NCBI GenBank assembly: GCA_015061365.1
Contig: SUWS01000010.1
Coordinates: 1-57,879 of the forward strand
Direction: 5' to 3'
Source of the DNA: Lentimicrobiaceae bacterium
Lineage (GTDB): Bacteria > Bacteroidota > Bacteroidia > Bacteroidales > F082
Length of the DNA: 57,879 bases
A program made the translations under genes and the position numbers. The notes under the pieces are model-generated. The model was not told the DNA's origin. It saw nothing but the letters and a program-made list of their open reading frames with translations, and did not search any database. Positions within the stretch are counted from its first letter, which is position 1. Every line of letters begins with the position of its first letter. Positions 1-9,146 of the stretch are shown here, piece by piece.

Positions 1-239
1 AAGGTAATAAAAACTGATGTGATTTTGATAAGCTCTCGGAACATATATACCTTTCTATGATATATTTTCCACTCACTTATTTTCACACTGCAAACTTAGA
101 GTCTCTACATTAATTTTCAATTTTCAACTTTCAATTTAATTGAGACGCACCAATTACATATTGTTTATTTTTTAAGGTGTAATATGTCACGTCTCTACCA
201 TAATTTTCAATTTTCAGTTTTCAACTTTCAACTTTCAAT
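1..239. repeat. Intergenic repeat-filled stretch
   Basis: No gene is visible. The stretch contains runs of the word repeat TTTTCAACTTTCAA and one copy of the GAGACG palindrome family (142-195). The first hundred bases show nothing I can name. Confidence 0.6.
142..195. repeat. GAGACG palindromic repeat, copy 1
   Basis: Arms start GAGACG and end CGTCTC around a loop containing TTGTTTATTTT. It resembles the copy at 6133-6186 read in the opposite direction. The arms pair imperfectly. This is one of six copies in the window. Confidence 0.7.
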
Positions 240-908
240 TTAAAACGGTCTTACGCCGATACCGATGGAGATAGGTTTTATTTCAGGTCCGAATCCGTTT
301 TTGAAGGTGTCGGAGAATTGATAAGCCGCGAAGAAATGAACGCTTCTATATGCGAATCTGAATGTCAGAGAATAGACATATTTCTCTAAGTTGTTTATTC
401 TGTTAGCTTTCAATCGATATGTCTTTGCGTCGTTATAAAGTTCTCCCACGAACTTAGACTTTCCGCCTGTCAATATTCCGAATTTGAAGCCTGCGCTGAT
501 CTTAAATTGATTTCTGATATTAAAACTCACTTCGATAGGAATGTCGATATAGTTAGTGTTAATCTTGCTGATTTTGTGATCGTGAGGAACTTCAACGAAT
601 TCAGTCACGTCATAATAAGGTCTTCTGAGATAAGAGTCTTTCAGATAGAAGTTATGACCTGTGTAGCCGACGCCTATAGAAGCGAAAACCGGTGATTTTT
701 CCGATTTGAAGTTAAACATTGTATAGACGCTGACGCCTTGATTGATTCCGCGCAGGTCGAAGTTGTCGTATGCTGCTCCAGTATTAAAATCAGTGAACAT
801 ATCAGCTCCGATAATGACTTTGTTGTCGGTTCTTTCAGACAAGGTCTGTGCCTGCGACATTGAAGCGATAAAAAATAACAGGACTAATAATAATGATGTC
901 TTTTTCAT
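240..908 (-). CDS. Outer-membrane beta-barrel protein (PorT/OmpA-like barrel)
   Basis: This 222-residue protein has a classical signal peptide (hydrophobic stretch ending SMSQAQ, cleavage near residue 20). Alternating hydrophobic beta strands follow, and the protein ends in Phe (IGIGVRPF), as outer-membrane barrels do. The pattern fits the small outer-membrane beta-barrel family common in Bacteroidota (PorT-like). It is the last gene of a leftward group with the coiled-coil protein and the SPOR-domain protein, with an 11-bp gap to the former. The substrate or function cannot be told from sequence; a structural or small-solute role is possible. The call of a secreted barrel is fairly safe, the subfamily is not. 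Confidence 0.75.
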   Translation of the reverse strand: MKKTSLLLVLLFFIASMSQAQTLSERTDNKVIIGADMFTDFNTGAAYDNFDLRGINQGVSVYTMFNFKSEKSPVFASIGVGYTGHNFYLKDSYLRRPYYDVTEFVEVPHDHKISKINTNYIDIPIEVSFNIRNQFKISAGFKFGILTGGKSKFVGELYNDAKTYRLKANRINNLEKYVYSLTFRFAYRSVHFFAAYQFSDTFKNGFGPEIKPISIGIGVRPF

Positions 909-919
909 AAGTGGTAATA

Positions 920-1384
920 TTAACTATGTAACTGTTTTGAAATATTATCTTGAATTTTCCTTCTTCTGTCTAAGAGTTCGTCGATCTCTTCCATTGAGAT
1001 ATTTGGTTTTTTAAGTTCAGCGTCTATTGCATCCAGGAGAGCTATATAACGATCTTCTGTAGGAAGTTGTTCAAATTCTTTTTCTTTCTTATCAACCAAC
1101 GAAATCTGTTCGACAGGCTCATCGTAGGCATCTTCTCCCAACTGTTCTTTAAGTTGTTTTATCAGTTTCGACAATATCTTCTGCGTCATCTCTTCATCAA
1201 AAAGACCGAACATATCCGATGAGAAACTTATCTCCATGTCTTCATAATTGGAGAGCATCATCTTAAGTTGTTCCGCCTGAGCCTTATCTATTCCAGGCAT
1301 CGATTCAGGAGGATATTTCTCCATCATCTTCTTAAACAACCTGAAAAGTTCCTCCATCTGTTTCTTTAAATTTTCATTTTCCAT
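920..1384 (-). CDS. Hypothetical acidic coiled-coil protein
   Basis: I do not recognise this family. It is a soluble, charged protein rich in Glu, Lys and Met with no signal peptide. An N-terminal helix of heptad character (KKQMEELFRLFKKMMEKY) is followed by an acidic middle. A C-terminal helical segment (DRYIALLDAIDAELKKP, then EEIDELLDRRRKIQDN) suggests a small helical bundle. I chose the ATG at 1384 because AT-rich leader sequence immediately precedes it; an in-frame ATG at 1408 would add eight residues. It lies between a SPOR-domain protein and a barrel protein on the same strand, so a role at the envelope is conceivable but unproven. Confidence 0.55.
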   Translation of the reverse strand: MENENLKKQMEELFRLFKKMMEKYPPESMPGIDKAQAEQLKMMLSNYEDMEISFSSDMFGLFDEEMTQKILSKLIKQLKEQLGEDAYDEPVEQISLVDKKEKEFEQLPTEDRYIALLDAIDAELKKPNISMEEIDELLDRRRKIQDNISKQLHS

Positions 1385-1472
1385 ATCATTAAATTTTTGG
1401 TTCGCCAAATCAAAAACTATTCCTATTTGTCACAAAACGTTTACTGTCAGATAATAGTATAAATATTCTCAA

Positions 1473-1979
1473 TTATTCGTCATAATAATATATTTCCATA
1501 TTGATGGTATCGTTAAAGTTACCGTCAATAGTGTCATAATCGATGCTTTCTTCTTCAAGAACGAAGTCGGGATCGCAGAAGATATTGTAAGGAAGTTCTA
1601 TCCTGTCGGAAGTGACGAAAGCCTTTTTATATTCTTTAACTAAAGTTTTATGAACCTTTTCGGCTTCGAGGCGTGTTCTGAAGTCGCCGACACGAAGTCT
1701 GTAATAAGGCTGACCGAAAACGAGATATATCGGGATGTCGGGATATTTCAGTTGAAATTCCTTCATCACCTCATTGGCTTTTTCCACAGCGTCGTTACCC
1801 GACTCCATGAAGATCTGGATCCTAAATCCATCTATAGTATTATCATTATTATGAATTTTTCTCTGTCTTTGAATAAGTTGTTCGATGCGTTGATCCTGTT
1901 CTATATTGAGATAGCCTTCATTCTGTGAGAAGCAAGTCAGTGAAAGGACACACATTATCACGGTTAAAATACGTCTCAT
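1473..1979 (-). CDS. SPOR-domain protein, secreted
   Basis: This 168-residue protein has an N-terminal signal peptide (MRRILTVIMCVLSLTCFSQ). The central region has a SPOR-like beta-alpha-beta-beta pattern: GFRIQIFMESG near residue 52, then an amphipathic helix and YYRLRVGDFRTRLEAEKVH around residues 92-110. SPOR domains bind denuded peptidoglycan glycan strands, often at division sites. The C-terminus is a variable acidic tail rich in Asp, Glu and Tyr. It heads the leftward trio with the two genes below and is divergent from ruvB. Confidence 0.75.
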   Translation of the reverse strand: MRRILTVIMCVLSLTCFSQNEGYLNIEQDQRIEQLIQRQRKIHNNDNTIDGFRIQIFMESGNDAVEKANEVMKEFQLKYPDIPIYLVFGQPYYRLRVGDFRTRLEAEKVHKTLVKEYKKAFVTSDRIELPYNIFCDPDFVLEEESIDYDTIDGNFNDTINMEIYYYDE

Positions 1980-2043
1980 TATAAGCTTATAATTTTTTTT
2001 GCTAAAATAGCGAAAAAAGTGATACCATATAGCACAAAATATG

Positions 2044-2051
2044 TAATTTTG
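2044..2051 (+). promoter_or_regulatory. Bacteroidota -7 promoter element of ruvB
   Basis: TAATTTTG matches TAnnTTTG exactly and lies 18 bases before the ruvB ATG. Confidence 0.6.
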
Positions 2052-2068
2052 TAGTATATGATTTTTTT

Positions 2069-3097
2069 ATGAACGAGAATTTAGACGCATACGGCAAATC
2101 ATTCAGCAAGCAAGAGTTAGAGATAGAACGCGCTTTGCGTCCTGAGGCGTTTCAGAATTTCGCGGGTCAGGAACAAGTCGTCGAGAACCTTCTCATCTTC
2201 ACCCGTGCCGCGGTACAAAGAGGCGAATCGTTAGATCACGTCCTGCTTCATGGTCCTCCGGGTCTCGGCAAGACCACATTGTCGCATATCATCGCCAATG
2301 AGTTGGGAGTAGGAATGAAGATGACATCGGGACCGGTTTTAGACAAACCAGGCAACTTAGCTGGTCTCTTGACAAGTCTTGAGAAAAATGACGTGCTTTT
2401 CATCGATGAGATTCACCGGCTTAGTCCCATAGTGGAAGAGTATCTTTATTCAGCGATGGAAGATTACCGTATCGACATCATGATTGAAAGCGGTCCTAAC
2501 GCGCGTTCGGTACAGATCGCTCTCAACCCGTTCACATTAATCGGCGCCACCACGCGTTCCGGATTGCTCACCGCACCGTTACGAGCTCGCTTCGGAATCA
2601 ATATGCGATTGGAATATTATAACGCCACCACTTTATCAGGAATCATAAAACGTTCGGCTTCAATATTGAGAGTTCCTATCGAACATGAAGCTGCATTCGA
2701 GATCGCGCGCCGCAGCCGTGGAACTCCGCGTATAGCGAATCTCTTATTGCGACGCGTCAGAGACTTCGCCCAGATTCAAGGTAACGGAACAATAACTCTC
2801 GACATCGCCCGCATCGGACTTAAAGCCCTCAACGTCGACCAACACGGACTCGACGACATGGATAACAGAATATTATCTACCATCATCGATAAATTCAAAG
2901 GCGGTCCGGTAGGACTTAACACCATAGCCACAGCCGTCGGTGAAGAAGCCGGAACCATTGAAGAGGTGTACGAACCATTCTTAATACAGGAAGGCTACCT
3001 GATGAGAACACCTCGCGGACGTGAAGCAACAGAATTCGCCTACCGTCATCTCGGAAGAACAAAAAGTGCAGCCAACGGAGAATGGGAACTGTTTTGA
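2069..3097 (+). CDS. ruvB: Holliday junction branch-migration ATPase RuvB
   Basis: This 342-residue AAA+ motor drives branch migration of Holliday junctions with RuvA, feeding RuvC in recombinational repair. The Walker [10 protein letters not shown] is at residues 62-70 and Walker B FIDEIHRL has Asp113/Glu114. The sensor-1 region [21 protein letters not shown] carries the trans-acting arginine. The C-terminal winged-helix DNA-binding domain ends in [13 protein letters not shown] and is complete. Length is normal for the family. A clear -7 box precedes it. RuvA and RuvC are not in the window. Confidence 0.98.
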   Translation: MNENLDAYGKSFSKQELEIERALRPEAFQNFAGQEQVVENLLIFTRAAVQRGESLDHVLLHGPPGLGKTTLSHIIANELGVGMKMTSGPVLDKPGNLAGLLTSLEKNDVLFIDEIHRLSPIVEEYLYSAMEDYRIDIMIESGPNARSVQIALNPFTLIGATTRSGLLTAPLRARFGINMRLEYYNATTLSGIIKRSASILRVPIEHEAAFEIARRSRGTPRIANLLLRRVRDFAQIQGNGTITLDIARIGLKALNVDQHGLDDMDNRILSTIIDKFKGGPVGLNTIATAVGEEAGTIEEVYEPFLIQEGYLMRTPRGREATEFAYRHLGRTKSAANGEWELF

Positions 3098-3103
3098 TTT
3101 AAA

Positions 3104-3253
3104 ATTGAAAGTTGATTTGAATGTCAACAGACAACAGACAACGGACAACAGTCTTTTAGGATTTTAGAGAATTAATTGTTGGTCGTCGGATGAATCACTC
3201 GTAGAGGTACACGGACGTGTGTTTTGAAAATTGAAAATTGAAAGTTGAAAATT
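3104..3253 (+). repeat. 150-bp direct repeat, left copy
   Basis: It comprises a GTCAACAGACAAC word tract, the segment TTTTAGGATTTTAGAGAATTAA, a conserved block (TCGTCGGATGAATCACTCGT, then AGAGGTACACGGACGTGT), and a TTGAAAATTGAAAG tract. A near-identical copy in the same orientation is at 6200-6350. Together they bracket the DUF2461-GH89 gene pair. Confidence 0.85.
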
Positions 3254-3258
3254 GGACT

Positions 3259-3924
3259 ATGAAAGACGTAATGACATTTTTGAACGGAATCTTGGTTAAC
3301 AACAACAGACCTTGGTTCCAGGAACATAAAGACTTATATCTTAAAGCTCAAGATAAGATCAACAGTCTCGCCATAGAACTTATCGACGGAATCTCTAAGT
3401 TCGACCCGCTCATAAAAAATCTCTCCGTAAACGACTGCACCTACCGCATCTACCGCGACATACGTTTCTCCCCCGACAAACGTCCTTACAAAACTCACAT
3501 GGGAATATATGTGTGCCCTAACGGCAAGAAATCGGGACTCGCAGGATATTACCTTCACTTCGAAGCCGAAGGTTCCGAATATCTTGGACTTAACGGACTT
3601 TATACAGGATTGTACAACCCTGATAAAGACTCACTTAGAAACATAAGAGAAGACATCTGCTATGACGGAGCGGCATTTGAAGAAGCAATTAAAAAAGCAA
3701 AGAACTTCACCTTAGACACTTCCTTCAGTCTGACCAAAACACCTAAGGATTTTCCTAAGGACACTGCTTACGACTACCTGCTCCGCCTGAAGCAATATAA
3801 TCTGATTCAGGTGATGCCAGAAGATATGATATATGACGACCACCTGATTGAATGGGCATTAGAGGAGTTCAAGACGGCGTTGGAGTTTAATAATCTGCTG
3901 AATAGAGCGGCAACCTTTAATTAA
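3259..3924 (+). CDS. DUF2461 family protein (TIGR02453)
   Basis: This protein of about 221 residues belongs to the DUF2461/TIGR02453 family of unknown biochemical function. Family features seen are the N-terminal FLNGILVNNNRPWFQEHKD, YRIYRDIRFSPDKRPYKTHMG at about residues 65-85, and the central GYYLHFEAEGSEYLGLNGLY. The reading frame is open upstream to a TTG at 3238, but that segment is part of the dispersed TTGAAAATTG repeat, so I place the start at the ATG at 3259. The next gene starts two bases after its stop, which implies co-transcription. No signal peptide; cytoplasmic. Confidence 0.85.
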   Translation: MKDVMTFLNGILVNNNRPWFQEHKDLYLKAQDKINSLAIELIDGISKFDPLIKNLSVNDCTYRIYRDIRFSPDKRPYKTHMGIYVCPNGKKSGLAGYYLHFEAEGSEYLGLNGLYTGLYNPDKDSLRNIREDICYDGAAFEEAIKKAKNFTLDTSFSLTKTPKDFPKDTAYDYLLRLKQYNLIQVMPEDMIYDDHLIEWALEEFKTALEFNNLLNRAATFN

Positions 3925-3926
3925 AA

Positions 3927-6107
3927 ATGAGAAATATCTCCGTTTTAATATGCCTGTTTTTTTTAACAATTAGTTTTTATAATTGTACCGACACATCAAG
4001 CCTGCATCATAATCATCAAGGTATCTCAGATTTTTTGGATCGTATCGGAGGTGATGACGCAAGTGAAAAAATATTGACATCATTAGATGCAAGTCTGTCT
4101 GAAGATAATAGAGACGTTTTCATCATTACTTCAAAAGATGACAAGCCATACATAAAAGGCAGTTCTGTTTTGGCGGTAACGACAGGAATAAATTGGTATC
4201 TCAACCATTACGCCAACATCAATATCTCATGGAATCAACTGAGCATTGATGATATCGAGAATTATCATTTCCCTGTTCCTGAAAGAGAAGAACGTCGTAT
4301 TTGTGACGCCGATTATCGCTATTACCTTAATTATTGCACGTTTTCTTACTCTATGTCGGTATGGACCTGGGAGCGATGGGAGCAGGAACTCGACTGGATG
4401 GCTTTACACGGGATCAACATGCCTCTTCAGATTGTCGGCTTAGATGTGGTTTGGAGGAGGTTGTTAACGGAATGCTACGGATATAGTTTTGACGAAGCCG
4501 ATGAGTTCATTGCCGGACCTTGTTTTCAGGCATGGTGGGGAATGAACAACCTCGAAGGATGGGGCGGCAAGAATCCGGAGTGGTGGTATGAACGTCAGGC
4601 TGTCTTATCAAAGAAGATATGCGACAGGATGCGAGAACTTGGGATGCAGCCGGTGCTTCCAGGATTCAGCGGGATGGTGCCGAGCAATTTTACAGAAAAG
4701 ACAGGAATACCGTCTAACACTCAAGGCGAATGGTGCGGTTTCAAACGTCCTCACATCTTAGATCCTAACAGTGAAGACTTCAAGACAATGGCTGCTAATT
4801 ATTACAATATTCTTGAACAGGTGATGGGGACATCGACATATTACAGCATGGATCCTTTTCATGAGGGAGCTAACACTGCCGGCATTGACGTTGCTGCTGC
4901 CTATAAGGCGATAGCCGATGCTATGTTCGCTGCCAACGACGACATAGATGAGAAATGGGTGATTCAATATTGGCAATGGAACGCCGACCAATATAAAGTC
5001 CTCGATCAAGTTGAAAAAGGTGACCTGATAATATTGGACTTATTCTCGACGGCGCACACTCATTTTCAAGAATATAAAGATCATGATGCAGTCTATTGTA
5101 TGTTACCTAATTTCGGCGGACGTTCCGGTTTCATGGGACGTTTCAACGGAGTGATAGAAGGTTATTTTGAAAACAAGGAATTACATCATAATATAAAAGG
5201 TATAGGATCGACACCAGAAGCTATCGGTTCTGTTCCCGTTTTGTATGACATTTTATTTGAGCTGCCATGGCACGAGACGAAGCCGAATCCTGAAGATTGG
5301 ATGCGTAATTATACGATAAGTCGCTATGGTGAGGAAAATGTCTTGGCACAAGAAGCATGGGAGTTGTTACGTAATTCAGCACTCAATTGTACGACGCTAC
5401 TGCAAGGTCCGCATGAAGCGGTTATGTGCGCACGACCTTCGTTGACAGTCGACAGAGTCTCATCGTGGGGAGGGACGGAGATTTTTTATGACAGCAAAGA
5501 CGTGAGAGAAGCCGCCGTTAAACTTTTCAAAGCCGACATCAACACTTCCACAAAACTCCACGAGGAAAACTATTCATACGATTTAGTCGATTTATGGCGA
5601 CAAGCGTTGACGGACCATTCTTATTATTTGTTAAAAGAAATTAACGACGCTCATCAAAATAACGACACACTGACTTTTATAAGGAAACGTGATGAGTTCT
5701 TAAAATTGATTAATGAATTAGACAGACTTCTTAATACAAATAAACATTTCATGATAGGAACATGGACCGAGATGGCGAGAGCTATAGCCGATGAAGTGGA
5801 GGGCACGACGGAGTCTGATAAAGATTGGCTTGAATTGAATAACGCCCGCACTCTGATCACCACCTGGGGCGATGAAGTCAACGCCAACAAAGGAGGATTG
5901 AGAGATTATTCTTACAGACAATGGGGCGGGATGCTTAAAGATTTCTATCTTCCCCGCTGGGAATATTTCTTCAACAACAATAATTCCTCCCCGCCCGAAG
6001 GTTGGTTCGAGATGGAACAAAAATGGACTCTCAACAAAAACATAAGATATTCCAACATCCCACAAGGCGACACCAAGGAAATAATACGATCTATAATTGA
6101 AAATTGA
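3927..6107 (+). CDS. Alpha-N-acetylglucosaminidase, GH89, lipoprotein
   Basis: This 726-residue enzyme matches family GH89 (NAGLU-like), which removes terminal alpha-linked GlcNAc from glycoconjugates such as mucin O-glycans. A lipoprotein signal peptide ends in the lipobox ISFYNC, so it is probably anchored outside the inner membrane. Family signatures include TGINWYLNHYANINISWN near residue 85, MPLQIVGLDVVWRR near 165, YYSMDPFHEG near 303-313 and GIGSTPEAIG near 427-436. The last two are placed where the catalytic acids of the family are expected (Glu313 and about Glu431, by inference). It follows the DUF2461 gene by two bases. No SusC/SusD genes are near, so this is an isolated host-glycan enzyme rather than part of a visible polysaccharide locus. 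Confidence 0.93.
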   Translation: MRNISVLICLFFLTISFYNCTDTSSLHHNHQGISDFLDRIGGDDASEKILTSLDASLSEDNRDVFIITSKDDKPYIKGSSVLAVTTGINWYLNHYANINISWNQLSIDDIENYHFPVPEREERRICDADYRYYLNYCTFSYSMSVWTWERWEQELDWMALHGINMPLQIVGLDVVWRRLLTECYGYSFDEADEFIAGPCFQAWWGMNNLEGWGGKNPEWWYERQAVLSKKICDRMRELGMQPVLPGFSGMVPSNFTEKTGIPSNTQGEWCGFKRPHILDPNSEDFKTMAANYYNILEQVMGTSTYYSMDPFHEGANTAGIDVAAAYKAIADAMFAANDDIDEKWVIQYWQWNADQYKVLDQVEKGDLIILDLFSTAHTHFQEYKDHDAVYCMLPNFGGRSGFMGRFNGVIEGYFENKELHHNIKGIGSTPEAIGSVPVLYDILFELPWHETKPNPEDWMRNYTISRYGEENVLAQEAWELLRNSALNCTTLLQGPHEAVMCARPSLTVDRVSSWGGTEIFYDSKDVREAAVKLFKADINTSTKLHEENYSYDLVDLWRQALTDHSYYLLKEINDAHQNNDTLTFIRKRDEFLKLINELDRLLNTNKHFMIGTWTEMARAIADEVEGTTESDKDWLELNNARTLITTWGDEVNANKGGLRDYSYRQWGGMLKDFYLPRWEYFFNNNNSSPPEGWFEMEQKWTLNKNIRYSNIPQGDTKEIIRSIIEN

Positions 6108-6132
6108 AAATTGAAAATTGAAAATTATGGTA

Positions 6133-6186
6133 GAGACGTGACACATTACACCTTTGAAAATAAACAATATATAATTGGTGCGTCTC
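6133..6186. repeat. GAGACG palindromic repeat, copy 2
   Basis: GAGACG arm at the left, loop CCTTTGAAAATAAACAATA, and right arm ending ATTGGTGCGTCTC. Closely related to copy 3. Confidence 0.75.
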
Positions 6187-6199
6187 AATCAAATTGAAA

Positions 6200-6350
6200 G
6201 TTGAAAGTTGATTTGAATGTCAACGGACAACAGACAACGGACAACAGATTTTTAGGATTTTAGAGAATTAAACGATTGTCGTCGGATGAATCACTCGTAG
6301 AGGTACACGGACGTGTTTCTTGGAAATTGAAAATTGAAAGTTGAAAATTG
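6200..6350 (+). repeat. 150-bp direct repeat, right copy
   Basis: Same order of words as 3104-3253 (GTCAAC tract, TTTAGGATTTTAGAGAATTAA, TCGTCGGATGAATCACTCGT, AGAGGTACACGGACGTGT, TTGAAA tract) with scattered substitutions and small indels. Confidence 0.85.
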
Positions 6351-6362
6351 AAAATTAATGTA

Positions 6363-6415
6363 GAGACGTACCAATTACACCTTTGAAAATAAACAATATG
6401 TAATTGGTGCGTCTC
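6363..6415. repeat. GAGACG palindromic repeat, copy 3
   Basis: Best-paired copy: GAGACGTACCAATTACA and TGTAATTGGTGCGTCTC with a single G-U type mismatch, and a loop carrying CCTTTGAAAATAAACAATA. Confidence 0.8.
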
Positions 6416-6517
6416 AATCAAATTGAAAATTGAAAGTTGAAAGTTGAATCATAAGAATTATGCATTATGCATTATGAATTATGCATTAATTTAAAATCAT
6501 ATTCCAACATTTTTTCG

Positions 6518-6525
6518 TAATTTTG
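6518..6525 (+). promoter_or_regulatory. -7 promoter element of hydE
   Basis: TAATTTTG matches TAnnTTTG exactly, 13 bases before the hydE ATG. Confidence 0.6.
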
Positions 6526-6538
6526 CATTAATTAAAAT

Positions 6539-7588
6539 ATGGAAAAAAGTCGTATAGATATTATCAATCATCTTGCAGATGGAGACACGTTAAGTCGCGA
6601 TGAGTGGATGATATTATTGTCTTCCTTAGACGATGGCGAACGGGAATATCTTCGTGTCAAGGCTCAGGAAGTGGCGGTGTCGCATTATGGCAAGGGTATA
6701 TTCGTGAGAGCTCTTCTCGAGATAAGTTCATATTGTAAGAACAACTGTTATTATTGTGGCATTCGTGCCTCGAACAGAGACGCCCAGCGTTATCGTCTGT
6801 CTAAAGAAGAAATCCTTGAATGTTGCAAGGAAGCCGACGCTCTCGGTTTCAACACTTTCGTCCTGCAAGGCGGAGAAGATCCTGTTCAAAACGATGCCTG
6901 GGTCGTCGATGTGGTGAAAGCGATACGTGCGGCGTATCCTGAGAAAGCGATAACGTTATCTGTCGGAGAACGCAGTGCTGAGGCGTATGCTGCCTTCAAA
7001 GAAGCCGGCGCAAACCGTTTTCTGTTACGTCATGAGACTCGCAACGACGAGCATTATTCACAGCTGCATCCTTCCATGATGAGTTCCGAAAACAGAAGAC
7101 AATGTCTGATGACGCTGAAACGTCTCGGATTCCAGACAGGCAGCGGCATGATGATAGGCTCGCCGGGACAGACCGACGAACATCTATACGAAGACATAAG
7201 ATTCCTTGAAGAGCTTCAGCCGCAGATGATAGGCATAGGACCTTTCCTGCCAGCTACAAACACACCGTTCGAGAACCATAGTCCGGGTAGCGCAGACAAG
7301 ACCATACTGATGCTATCTCTATTAAGATTACGTTTCCCGAATGTGTTATTGCCGGCGACGACAGCACTCGCCACCTTATGCAGCAACGGAATGGAACGTG
7401 CCATATCAGCAGGTGCCAACGTGGTGATGCCTAACGTGTCGCCCGTAGAACAACGTAAGAAATATTCTATCTACGACAACAAAAAAAGCACCGGTGCAGA
7501 ATCGGCACAGCAGATGCAGCAATTAGAGAACAGACTTAACGCCATCGGCTATCATATAGATTATGGTCGTGGCGACTACAGAAATTAA
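6539..7588 (+). CDS. hydE: [FeFe]-hydrogenase maturase HydE (radical SAM)
   Basis: This 349-residue radical-SAM enzyme helps build the dithiomethylamine-containing 2Fe subcluster of [FeFe]-hydrogenase together with HydG and HydF. The SAM [4Fe-4S] cysteines are Cys66, Cys70 and Cys73 (CKNNCYYC), preceded by RALLEISSYC. VLQGGED follows near residue 112, and the TIM-barrel continues with GSGMMIGSPGQT and GPFLPATNTPF, all characteristic of HydE. hydG follows after 51 bp, so the two are probably co-transcribed. HydF and the hydrogenase itself are outside the window. Confidence 0.95.
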   Translation: MEKSRIDIINHLADGDTLSRDEWMILLSSLDDGEREYLRVKAQEVAVSHYGKGIFVRALLEISSYCKNNCYYCGIRASNRDAQRYRLSKEEILECCKEADALGFNTFVLQGGEDPVQNDAWVVDVVKAIRAAYPEKAITLSVGERSAEAYAAFKEAGANRFLLRHETRNDEHYSQLHPSMMSSENRRQCLMTLKRLGFQTGSGMMIGSPGQTDEHLYEDIRFLEELQPQMIGIGPFLPATNTPFENHSPGSADKTILMLSLLRLRFPNVLLPATTALATLCSNGMERAISAGANVVMPNVSPVEQRKKYSIYDNKKSTGAESAQQMQQLENRLNAIGYHIDYGRGDYRN

Positions 7589-7639
7589 CAATTAACAATT
7601 GACAATTAGCAGTTAACAATAAATATAAAACAACATATC

Positions 7640-9058
7640 ATGTATAATATAAAGTCAAAAATAGCTGAGGAATTTATCAGCGATTCCGAGATTCGCGACA
7701 CTATGGCATACGCCCGCGAAAACAAAGACAACATCGAACTGATAAGAACGATACTAAGTAAAGCACGTGAAGGCAAAGGCATCACACACAGAGAAGCAGC
7801 CTTGCTTTTAGAATGCGACAATGTCGATATTATAAACGAAATCTATGATATAGCTAAGGAGATAAAACATAAGTTCTACGGTAACAGAATAGTGATGTTC
7901 GCTCCGCTTTATCTCTCCAACTATTGCGTCAACGGATGCGTCTATTGTCCTTATCATCTTAAGAACAAAAACATACGCCGTAAGAAATTAAGCCAGGAAG
8001 AGATACGTCAGGAAGTCATCGCTCTGCAAGACATGGGACACAAACGTCTCGCTCTCGAAGCTGGTGAACACCCTGTCGAAAATCCTATCGAATATATCTT
8101 GGAAAGTATCAAGACCATCTACAGCATCAAGCATAAAAACGGAGCCATACGTCGTGTCAACGTAAATATCGCAGCCACAACGGTAGAGAACTATCGTAAA
8201 TTGCGCGACGCGGGTATCGGCACCTATATCCTTTTCCAAGAGACATACAACAAAGAAAACTATGAGGCTCTACATCCGACAGGACCGAAGAGCAACTACG
8301 CTTATCATACCGAGGCGATGGACCGCGCCATGGAAGGCGGCATCGACGATGTCGGCATCGGTGTCTTGTTCGGATTAGAGACATACCGTTACGACTTCAT
8401 AGGTCTGCTCATGCACGCCGAACACTTGGAAGCTACATACGGTGTCGGACCTCACACCATCAGCGTGCCGAGATTATGTATGGCTGATGACATCGATACT
8501 GCCGACTTCAAGAATGCTGTTCCAGACGACATCTTCTTCAGGATAGTGGCGATCATCAGAATCGCTGTGCCTTACACCGGAATGATCATCTCGACACGTG
8601 AAAGCGAGAAGAGCCGCGCCCGACTTTTAGAACTCGGCATCTCGCAAATTAGCGGCGGTTCACGCACCAGCGTCGGCGGTTACGTAAAACCTGAAGATGA
8701 AAGTGAGAACTCGGCACAGTTTGACGTCGCCGACCACCGTACCTTAGACGAAGTCGTCGGTTGGCTGTTAGATTTAGATCATATCCCGAGTTTCTGTACG
8801 GCATGTTACAGAGAAGGACGTACAGGCGACAGATTCATGTCGTTGCTTAAGAGCGGACAGATCGCAAACTGCTGTCTGCCTAACGCCTTGCTCACTTTGA
8901 GAGAATACGTCGACGACTATGCGTCACCGGAAGTGAAAGAGAAAGCCATGGCTATGATACAACGTCTGCTGCAAACAATACCGAATGAGAAAGCTCGTGC
9001 AACAGCCGACAAATATCTTAAAGCCATCGACGAAGGACAGAGAGACTTCAGATTCTGA
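7640..9058 (+). CDS. hydG: [FeFe]-hydrogenase maturase HydG (tyrosine lyase)
   Basis: This 472-residue radical-SAM tyrosine lyase makes the CO and cyanide ligands of the hydrogenase H-cluster. The SAM cluster motif is Cys96, Cys100, Cys103 (CVNGCVYC). The C-terminal auxiliary cluster motif is Cys386, Cys389 and Cys412 (CTAC then 22 residues to Cys), which separates HydG from the related ThiH. The segment ISGGSRTSVGGY near residue 335 is also typical. Downstream of hydE in the same direction. Full length with no defect seen. Confidence 0.96.
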   Translation: MYNIKSKIAEEFISDSEIRDTMAYARENKDNIELIRTILSKAREGKGITHREAALLLECDNVDIINEIYDIAKEIKHKFYGNRIVMFAPLYLSNYCVNGCVYCPYHLKNKNIRRKKLSQEEIRQEVIALQDMGHKRLALEAGEHPVENPIEYILESIKTIYSIKHKNGAIRRVNVNIAATTVENYRKLRDAGIGTYILFQETYNKENYEALHPTGPKSNYAYHTEAMDRAMEGGIDDVGIGVLFGLETYRYDFIGLLMHAEHLEATYGVGPHTISVPRLCMADDIDTADFKNAVPDDIFFRIVAIIRIAVPYTGMIISTRESEKSRARLLELGISQISGGSRTSVGGYVKPEDESENSAQFDVADHRTLDEVVGWLLDLDHIPSFCTACYREGRTGDRFMSLLKSGQIANCCLPNALLTLREYVDDYASPEVKEKAMAMIQRLLQTIPNEKARATADKYLKAIDEGQRDFRF

Positions 9059-9146
9059 TAGTTTACAATTATGAAGATATTAAAGGCAGTACTTGCGGAT
9101 CTTGTTATCTGCCGTAAAATTTAGTCGTAATTTAAATTTGGTGCTG

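Larger units (their letters stand above)
6108..6538. repeat. 431-bp intergenic repeat cluster
   Basis: No gene. In order: a TTGAAAATTGAAAA tract, GAGACG palindrome copy 2 (6133-6186), the right copy of the 150-bp direct repeat (6200-6350), GAGACG palindrome copy 3 (6363-6415), a TTGAAAGTTG tract, an ATTATGCATTATGAATT tract, then the hydE promoter. Confidence 0.85.

Noticed and set aside
9133..9140. TAAATTTG as promoter of the LOG gene
   Set aside because: An exact -7 match, but it ends only 6 bases before the ATG, which would give an essentially leaderless mRNA; read-through from hydG is more likely.
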